From Salinirussus sp. (GTDB lineage: Archaea; Halobacteriota; Halobacteria; Halobacteriales; Haloarculaceae), in contig JAQCNN010000266.1 in NCBI GenBank assembly GCA_028275005.1, forward strand, positions 1 through 9,074: a stretch of 9,074 bases of DNA, written 5' to 3'. The translations under genes were made by a program, and so were the position numbers. Of this stretch, positions 5,228 to 9,074 are shown one piece after another. Position 1 is the stretch's first letter. Each line of letters opens with the position of its first letter. The notes under the pieces were generated by a model that worked only from the letters and a program-made list of their open reading frames with translations, was not told the origin of the DNA and searched no databases.

Positions 5228-7450
5228 ATGAATGAAGTCCAACTAGAGGTGGCAAAGGCGTATCCCAACGACTCGGGGCGTGGCATCGCCAGGCTCGACC
5301 CCGACACTCTCCTGCATCTCAAACTCTCACCGGGGGATATCATCGAGATCGAGGGGGCTGACCGGACCGCGGCGAAGGTCTGGCGGGCCGACCGACAGGA
5401 CTGGAACACTGACACCGTGCGAATCGACGGGTTCACCCGACAGAACGCCGACGTCGGGATCGGCGAACGCGTCGAGATCCGCAAAGCCGACGCCGAGAAG
5501 GCCGACACGCTCGTCCTCGCGCCACCCGAGGAGGCGAGCGTCCAGTTCGGCTCCGACGCCGCGGGGATGGTCAAACGCCAGATCCTCAAGCGACCGGTCG
5601 TCGAGCGCGACATCGTCCCCGTAATGTCATCGACGAACCACCCGTTCATGCGCTCGCCCGGGCAGGCGATCCCGCTCATCGCGGTCGAGACCGAACCGGA
5701 GGGCGTTGTCCTCATCACCGAGGACACCGAGGTCGAACTCCGAGAGGAGCCCATCTCCGGATTCGAGAAGACCGGCAGTGGGATCACCTACGAGGATATC
5801 GGCGGCCTCCAGGGCGAGATCCAGCGAGTCCGGGAGATGGTCGAGCTCCCGATGAAGCACCCGCAGATCTTCAAGAAACTCGGGATCGAGCCGCCACAGG
5901 GGGTGCTGTTACACGGCCCACCCGGCACCGGCAAGACGCTGCTGGCAAAGGCCGTGGCAAACGAGACCTCTGCCAGTTTCTTCTCCATTGCCGGCCCCGA
6001 GATCATCTCCAAGTACTACGGCGAGTCCGAGCAACAGCTCCGGGAGATCTTCGAGGACGCCACCGAGGAGTCACCCTCGATCATCTTTATCGACGAACTC
6101 GACTCTATCGCGCCAAAGCGCGAGGACGTCACCGGCGAGGTGGAGCGCCGGGTGGTTGCCCAGCTACTGACGATGATGGACGGGCTCGAGTCCCGCGGGC
6201 AGGTTGTGGTCATCGGCGCGACCAACCGGGTCGACAGTGTCGACCCTGCTCTGCGCCGGCCGGGCAGATTTGACCGCGAGATCGAGATCGGCGTCCCCGA
6301 CGAGACCGGCCGCGAGGAGATCCTCCAGATCCACACCCGGGGGATGCCCCTCTCGGACGACGTCTCCCTGCCCGAACTCTCCGAGGACACCCACGGCTTT
6401 GTCGGCGCGGACATCGAGAGCCTGACGAAGGAGGCCGCGATGAAGGCACTGCGGCGCTACCTCCCGGAGATCGACCTCGACAGGGAGGATATCCCGCCGA
6501 GTCTCATCGACCGGATGATCATCAAACGCGACGACTTCCGCGGTGCGCTCAGCGAGGTGAGTCCCAGCGCCATGCGCGAGGTGCTCGTCGAGCTACCGAA
6601 GGTCTCCTGGGACGACGTCGGCGGGCTGGACGACGCAAAGGCGAACGTCCAGGAGTCCGTCGAGTGGCCGATGACCTCCCCCGGGAAGTTCGAGCGCCTC
6701 GGCGTCGAGCCGCCGGCCGGTGTCCTGCTGTACGGCCCGCCCGGCACCGGCAAGACGCTGATGGCAAAGGCCGTCGCCAACGAGACCGACGCCAACTTCA
6801 TCTCGGTGCGGGGGCCACAGCTACTCTCCAAGTGGGTCGGTGAGTCCGAGAAGGCTATTAGGCAGACCTTCCGAAAGGCCCGGCAGGTCGCGCCGACGGT
6901 CATCTTCTTCGACGAACTCGACTCGCTGGCCCCGGCGCGGGGCGGCGAGACGGGTTCGAACGTCTCCGAGCGCGTCGTCAACCAGTTGCTGACGGAGATG
7001 GACGGGCTCGAGGAGATGGAGAACGTGATGGTGATCGGCGCAACGAACCGGCCGGACATGATCGACCCGGCGCTCATCCGCTCGGGACGGTTCGACCGTC
7101 TGGTCATGATCGGCGAGCCCGACACCGAGGGTCGCGAGCAGATCCTCAAGATCCACACCGGTGACACGCCGCTCGCTCCGGACGTCAGCCTGCGCGAACT
7201 CGCCGAGCGCACCGGCGGCTACGTCGGCTCCGACCTCGAGTCGATCGCCCGCGAGGGGGCCATCGAGGCCCTGCGCGAGGACGACGAGGCAACCGGCGTC
7301 GGCATGCGTCACTTCCGGAAGGCAATGGAGAACGTCCGGCCGACGCTGACCGACGAGATCCGGGAGTACTACGAGCAGGTCGAGGAGGAGTTCCGCGGCG
7401 GCACCGGCCCCGAACCCCGGACCCGCGGCGGCCGGATCGGGTTTCAGTAA
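5228..7450 (+). CDS. cdc48: Cdc48/VAT-type AAA+ ATPase, two-domain unfoldase
   Basis: This 740-residue protein has the full archaeal VAT/Cdc48 layout. The N domain spans about 1-185 (double-psi barrel, SGRGIARLDPDTLLHLKLSP). D1 has Walker A GPPGTGKT (230-237), pore loop KYYGE (262-266), Walker B IIFIDE (285-290), ATNR sensor (about 331-334) and arginine-finger region RRPGRFDR. D2 has Walker A GPPGTGKT (503-510), pore loop KWVGE (535-539), Walker B VIFFDE (558-563) and RSGRFDR. It forms a hexameric ring that unfolds proteins with ATP and is thought to feed the archaeal 20S proteasome. All catalytic residues are intact. The start MNEVQLEVAKAYPNDSG at 5228 is the usual one in haloarchaeal relatives; the GTG at 5207 only adds seven residues. 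The C-terminus ends GRIGFQ, only loosely like a proteasome-docking HbYX tail. It is monocistronic, with a T-rich terminator behind it. Confidence 0.97.
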   Translation: MNEVQLEVAKAYPNDSGRGIARLDPDTLLHLKLSPGDIIEIEGADRTAAKVWRADRQDWNTDTVRIDGFTRQNADVGIGERVEIRKADAEKADTLVLAPPEEASVQFGSDAAGMVKRQILKRPVVERDIVPVMSSTNHPFMRSPGQAIPLIAVETEPEGVVLITEDTEVELREEPISGFEKTGSGITYEDIGGLQGEIQRVREMVELPMKHPQIFKKLGIEPPQGVLLHGPPGTGKTLLAKAVANETSASFFSIAGPEIISKYYGESEQQLREIFEDATEESPSIIFIDELDSIAPKREDVTGEVERRVVAQLLTMMDGLESRGQVVVIGATNRVDSVDPALRRPGRFDREIEIGVPDETGREEILQIHTRGMPLSDDVSLPELSEDTHGFVGADIESLTKEAAMKALRRYLPEIDLDREDIPPSLIDRMIIKRDDFRGALSEVSPSAMREVLVELPKVSWDDVGGLDDAKANVQESVEWPMTSPGKFERLGVEPPAGVLLYGPPGTGKTLMAKAVANETDANFISVRGPQLLSKWVGESEKAIRQTFRKARQVAPTVIFFDELDSLAPARGGETGSNVSERVVNQLLTEMDGLEEMENVMVIGATNRPDMIDPALIRSGRFDRLVMIGEPDTEGREQILKIHTGDTPLAPDVSLRELAERTGGYVGSDLESIAREGAIEALREDDEATGVGMRHFRKAMENVRPTLTDEIREYYEQVEEEFRGGTGPEPRTRGGRIGFQ

Positions 7451-7455
7451 CCCCA

Positions 7456-7467
7456 GTTTTTACTTTC
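7456..7467 (+). terminator. T-rich terminator of cdc48
   Basis: Six bases after the cdc48 stop the sequence is GTTTTTACTTTC, with a T5 and a T3 run. Archaeal RNA polymerase terminates at such T-tracts without needing a hairpin. Confidence 0.6.
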
Positions 7468-7470
7468 GGT

Positions 7471-7491
7471 CGAGAGCGCTTCGCGCTCTCG
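7471..7491. repeat. Perfect hairpin, 9-base arms, 3-base loop, after cdc48
   Basis: CGAGAGCGC and GCGCTCTCG flank TTC, directly downstream of the cdc48 T-tract. It may stabilise the 3' end of the mRNA. Short palindromes rich in GCTTCGC are also common mobile-looking repeats between haloarchaeal genes. Confidence 0.6.
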
Positions 7492-7508
7492 TGATGACGA
7501 AAGACGCG

Positions 7509-7580
7509 GAGCGTTTTTCAACCACGTCGGGTGCACTCCATTCGGTCGCGCACCGCTCCTTGTAAAAACGTGGTCAAAGA
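7509..7580. repeat. Imperfect inverted-repeat element, copy 1
   Basis: The left arm begins GAGCGTTTTTCAACCACGT (7509-7527); the right part contains GTAAAAACGTGGTCAAAG (7562-7579), so ACCACGT and ACGTGGT can pair across a GC-rich centre. The left arm differs at only three of 19 positions from GAGCCTTTTTCACCCATGT at 8836-8854. Elements of this look, with T5 on one strand and A5 on the other, recur between haloarchaeal genes and can terminate transcription in both directions. Confidence 0.5.
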
Positions 7581-7640
7581 GGCCGCTCGCGCTCGGTAGA
7601 GCGCTCGCGGTGAACCGCGCTCGCGTCGCTCGCGCGGATA
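7581..7640. repeat. GC-rich stretch of overlapping GCTCGCG-type repeats
   Basis: This segment repeats GCTCGCG, GAGCGCTCGCGG and CGCTCGCGTCGCTCGCGCGG in short direct and inverted order, able to fold into several alternative hairpins. No coding or protein-binding role can be assigned. Confidence 0.45.
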
Positions 7641-7687
7641 CTTAATTCCCTGAGAGAAATTGCGCTGTCGGCTCCACTCGTACGGAG

Positions 7688-7700
7688 TTTATAATAAAAG
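7688..7700. promoter_or_regulatory. Orphan TATA-like element TTTATAATAAAAG
   Basis: This strong AT-rich box reads well on both strands (CTTTTATTATAAA on the minus strand), yet neither direction leads to a supported gene at leaderless spacing. It might drive a small RNA, including one antisense to the 3' end of the orphan gene at 7860-8351. Confidence 0.3.
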
Positions 7701-7859
7701 CGGCGTTGCACACGGAGGGACGATATCGGACTTTGGTCAGCGACCTACCCAGTCCCTGTCAAGTGCGGCGTGCAAGATGTAGAGATTACATCTACTAATA
7801 CGGTAGACACAGACAGGAGAGTCAACAAGAATACTGAATTGAATGCTCGGGTGCGACGC

Positions 7860-8351
7860 CTACACTGCGGTAGTCCCAACGCGATCAAGTCTCGATTCGG
7901 CGGAATCCAATGCATCTTTGAGCAGTCTCGACCAACCTCTCTGACGCCATCCGACATCTGCCCAAGAAAATCCGCTTTGGTCCACATCCGCAGTCACACT
8001 CCGGCCGTTTTTTGAAGCATTAATTTCGACCCTCCTGTTTTTGGTTAATCCCCGCCTTGCACCCTTTGTTCGGGTGACACCTTGTTCGTCCAAAAATTCG
8101 ATCCGAACATTTGCGTATCCCCCCTCTAAAACAGTGATATTAAACGAAAACCCACTCCTGGCGTTTTCTCTGGTATCTTCGATGGCCTCATCTATCGCTG
8201 TATCACCCGACCATCGATTTGTACCAATACCTTGGACGTGTCGGCCGTCGCCTGTTACCCCCGTTGCGACAGCAATATTTTTTTTGGTGATTCTCCAATT
8301 CGGAGCACTGTACACCACCGAGACATCCTGAATGTCCAGTTCCTGGCTCAT
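7860..8351 (-). CDS. Unrecognised 163-residue near-neutral protein in AT-rich island
   Basis: I do not recognise this gene. The product starts MSQELDIQDVSVVYSAPNWR, has no signal peptide or membrane segment, and looks like strands in the first half (IAVATGVTG, FNITVLEGG, NVRIEFLD) around a helix (TAIDEAIEDTRENARSG, about 51-67), ending in a basic linker (TKGARRGLTKNRR, 95-107) and a final helix (SRLLKDALDSAESRL). It has five Trp (19, 47, 130, 135, 140). About 22 acidic and 23 basic residues make it near neutral, unlike the acidic neighbours, and its codons use A/T far more. The ATG at 8351 is preferred; in-frame starts at 8384 (ATG) and 8468 (GTG) exist but add low-complexity, atypical sequence. 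It stands alone in an AT-rich island, suggesting transfer. A nucleic-acid-binding role is possible but unsupported. Confidence 0.65.
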   Translation of the reverse strand: MSQELDIQDVSVVYSAPNWRITKKNIAVATGVTGDGRHVQGIGTNRWSGDTAIDEAIEDTRENARSGFSFNITVLEGGYANVRIEFLDEQGVTRTKGARRGLTKNRRVEINASKNGRSVTADVDQSGFSWADVGWRQRGWSRLLKDALDSAESRLDRVGTTAV

Positions 8352-8372
8352 CGTTGTATTTATTCCTGTTTG

Positions 8373-8384
8373 ATGCCGAGGCAT
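8373..8384. repeat. Short palindrome in the leader of the orphan gene
   Basis: ATGCC-GA-GGCAT is an inverted repeat with 5-base arms, 22 bases before the ATG at 8351 and overlapping the alternative ATG at 8384. It could be an operator or leader hairpin. It is short enough to be chance. Confidence 0.3.
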
Positions 8385-8419
8385 GCATTGATAGGTCTCA
8401 GCGTGATGTGTTAACAGCT

Positions 8420-8435
8420 GCCAATAAAAAAAATC
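8420..8435 (-). promoter_or_regulatory. Likely promoter of the orphan gene
   Basis: The minus strand reads ATTTTTTTTATTGGC, a strong AT-rich TATA-type box. It predicts a start near 8400, hence a leader of roughly 45-50 bases before the ATG at 8351. That is unlike the leaderless genes elsewhere in the window. Confidence 0.45.
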
Positions 8436-8811
8436 TTTTTCAGAATAATGTATGTTTTTAGTTCGCACAGACTTCTTATTTCTTCTATGGGTCGTGGAAT
8501 CGGTCTCTACTTGTGACCATAAAAAACGCTGATCTCAGTATGACCTATATGTAAGATACGCGCCCTCTATCTTGCACGGCTTTCAGAATATCTACGAGGT
8601 ATGTCAGGAATGTCAGCGGCACATTCGCACCACGTAGCTAACGTTCAAGCCAATTGATTGGTCGTAGAAAATAACGGGCCAGTCTGTGTGAAAACGACAC
8701 AGTAGAGGGCGAGACACAGTAGCCGTCGGACCCCACCATCCGCCGAGCAGAGGGGGACCTCCGGTCATTCTTGAACCCGGACGTACTCCGGCCACAAAGC
8801 GAGGCAGTTTA
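8436..8811. other. Non-coding AT-rich stretch with no supported gene
   Basis: This region lies upstream of the orphan gene. I see no intact gene, tRNA or repeat array. One minus-strand open stretch (8545-8637) has protein-like hydrophobic sequence but lacks an upstream body and may be decayed or accidental. An open frame at 8613-8852 on the minus strand has no sensible start context and covers a terminator hairpin, so it is not called. Confidence 0.5.
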
Positions 8812-8838
8812 CTCGCCGCAAACGAAGTGAGCGGCGAG
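8812..8838. repeat. Hairpin with 8-base arms before a T-tract
   Basis: CTCGCCGC and GCGGCGAG flank an 11-base loop, followed on the plus strand by CCTTTTTCA. It resembles an intrinsic terminator for rightward transcripts, though no rightward gene is visible upstream within the AT-rich island. Confidence 0.5.
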
Positions 8839-8901
8839 CCTTTTTCACCCATGTTTTTGCCGCGAGCGGTTCGCCGGAGGCGAACCCGAGCGTTAAAAAG
8901 G
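8836..8901. repeat. Imperfect inverted-repeat element, copy 2 (possible bidirectional terminator)
   Basis: This begins GAGCCTTTTTCACCCATGT, related to 7509-7527, and ends with GTTAAAAAGGTGG. The centre is a perfect stem GGTTCGCC/GGCGAACC (8868-8886) with loop GGA. It carries T-tracts on both strands and stands at the 3' end of the minus-strand gene ending at 8907. Confidence 0.55.
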
Positions 8902-8903
8902 TG
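8894..8903 (-). terminator. T-rich terminator of the minus-strand gene ending at 8907
   Basis: Four bases beyond the stop codon, the minus strand reads CACCTTTTTAA, followed by the stable hairpin at 8868-8886. This is a typical archaeal T-tract terminator. Confidence 0.55.
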
Positions 8904-8906
8904 GAC

Positions 8907-9074
8907 TTAGAGTTCACCAAGTTTCCGCAGGAGTTGGCCACGGTACTCCTCGTCGGCCCGGACGCCTTTCAGTTCGAGGACGTTTCGCTCCAGTTTGTCG
9001 AGTGCGACCCGGAAGGCGTTGTCCGCGCCGTAGCCCTCGCCGGAGCCGGCGGCCTGGCCCTCGTTGGTCCGCAG
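8907..9074 (-). CDS. C-terminal end of an unidentified acidic haloarchaeal protein (partial)
   Basis: Fifty-five codons and a TAA stop are visible; the rest lies beyond the right edge. The fragment has a Gly-rich linker (EGQAAGSGEGYGADN, about 5-19), then a charged amphipathic helical tail (FRVALDKLERNVLELKGVR, then EEYRGQLLRKLGEL). Codon use is GC-rich and the composition acidic to mixed, matching the core genes rather than the AT-rich island next to it. I cannot name the family from this tail. A T-tract and hairpin directly downstream support it as a true gene end. Confidence 0.7.
   Translation of the reverse strand: MRTNEGQAAGSGEGYGADNAFRVALDKLERNVLELKGVRADEEYRGQLLRKLGEL

Larger units (their letters stand above)
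7451..7859. other. Non-coding stretch between cdc48 and the orphan gene
   Basis: No gene is supported here. It contains the cdc48 terminator, the 7471-7491 hairpin, an imperfect inverted-repeat element (7509-7580), a run of GCTCGCG-rich repeats (about 7581-7640) and an AT-rich TTTATAATAAAAG patch at 7688-7700. A short plus-strand frame from 7770 is antisense to the end of the 7860-8351 gene and is judged non-coding. Confidence 0.6.

Noticed and set aside
8352..8468. N-terminal extension of the orphan gene to the GTG at 8468
   Set aside because: The added 39 residues would translate through the AT-rich promoter patch and look unlike protein; the ATG at 8351 gives a natural start.
8613..8852. 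79-codon minus-strand frame
   Set aside because: It covers a hairpin and T-tract that look like a terminator, lacks a promoter at the right spacing and has no recognisable motif.
7451..8906. CRISPR array, tRNA, or intact insertion sequence in the AT-rich island
   Set aside because: No regularly spaced repeats, no cloverleaf-like sequence or tRNA motifs, and no transposase with matching terminal repeats or target duplications were found by eye.

Overview
The window is almost certainly chromosome of a halophilic archaeon (class Halobacteria). The main genes are GC-rich with strongly acidic products and strong G/C preference at third codon positions. They include RadB and a two-domain archaeal Cdc48. 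Most starts lie about 26-30 bases downstream of a recognisable archaeal TATA element, the leaderless arrangement common in haloarchaea. No bacterial -35/-10 or consistent Shine-Dalgarno pattern is seen.

Left part (1-1374): the 5' part of an AbrB/SpoVT-type DNA-binding protein, probably of the AbrB-PhoU class, runs leftward off the window. Across a roughly 340-base intergenic region lies a divergent stand-alone phoU. Both genes point to phosphate-linked control, but no pst transporter genes are visible.

Middle (1375-5101): radB converges on phoU with a 4-base gap. Divergent from radB is a gene for a RuvC/YqgF-like RNase H-fold protein, which converges (5-base gap) on an unusual fusion of the nickel-pincer cofactor protein LarC with a C-terminal DUF952 domain. 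Upstream of larC on the same strand is a small universal-stress-protein-like gene with an odd Gly/Asp-rich nucleotide loop.

Core (5228-7450): a complete, canonical Cdc48/VAT AAA+ unfoldase, transcribed divergently from the stress-protein gene.

Right part (7451-8906): a clearly AT-richer island. It holds T-rich terminators, hairpins, two relatives of a TTTTTCA-CCA-GT inverted-repeat element, orphan TATA-like elements, and one unrecognised gene for a 163-residue, near-neutral, Trp-rich protein on the minus strand. This composition and charge differ from every neighbour and suggest acquired DNA. The window ends (8907-9074) inside the C-terminus of an unidentified acidic minus-strand protein.

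Most of the window is housekeeping: phosphate control, recombination, metal cofactor and protein quality control. The best candidates for something undescribed are the LarC-DUF952 fusion, the RuvC-like gene paired with radB, and the orphan protein in the AT-rich island. No defence system, CRISPR array, tRNA, rRNA or intact transposase was seen.
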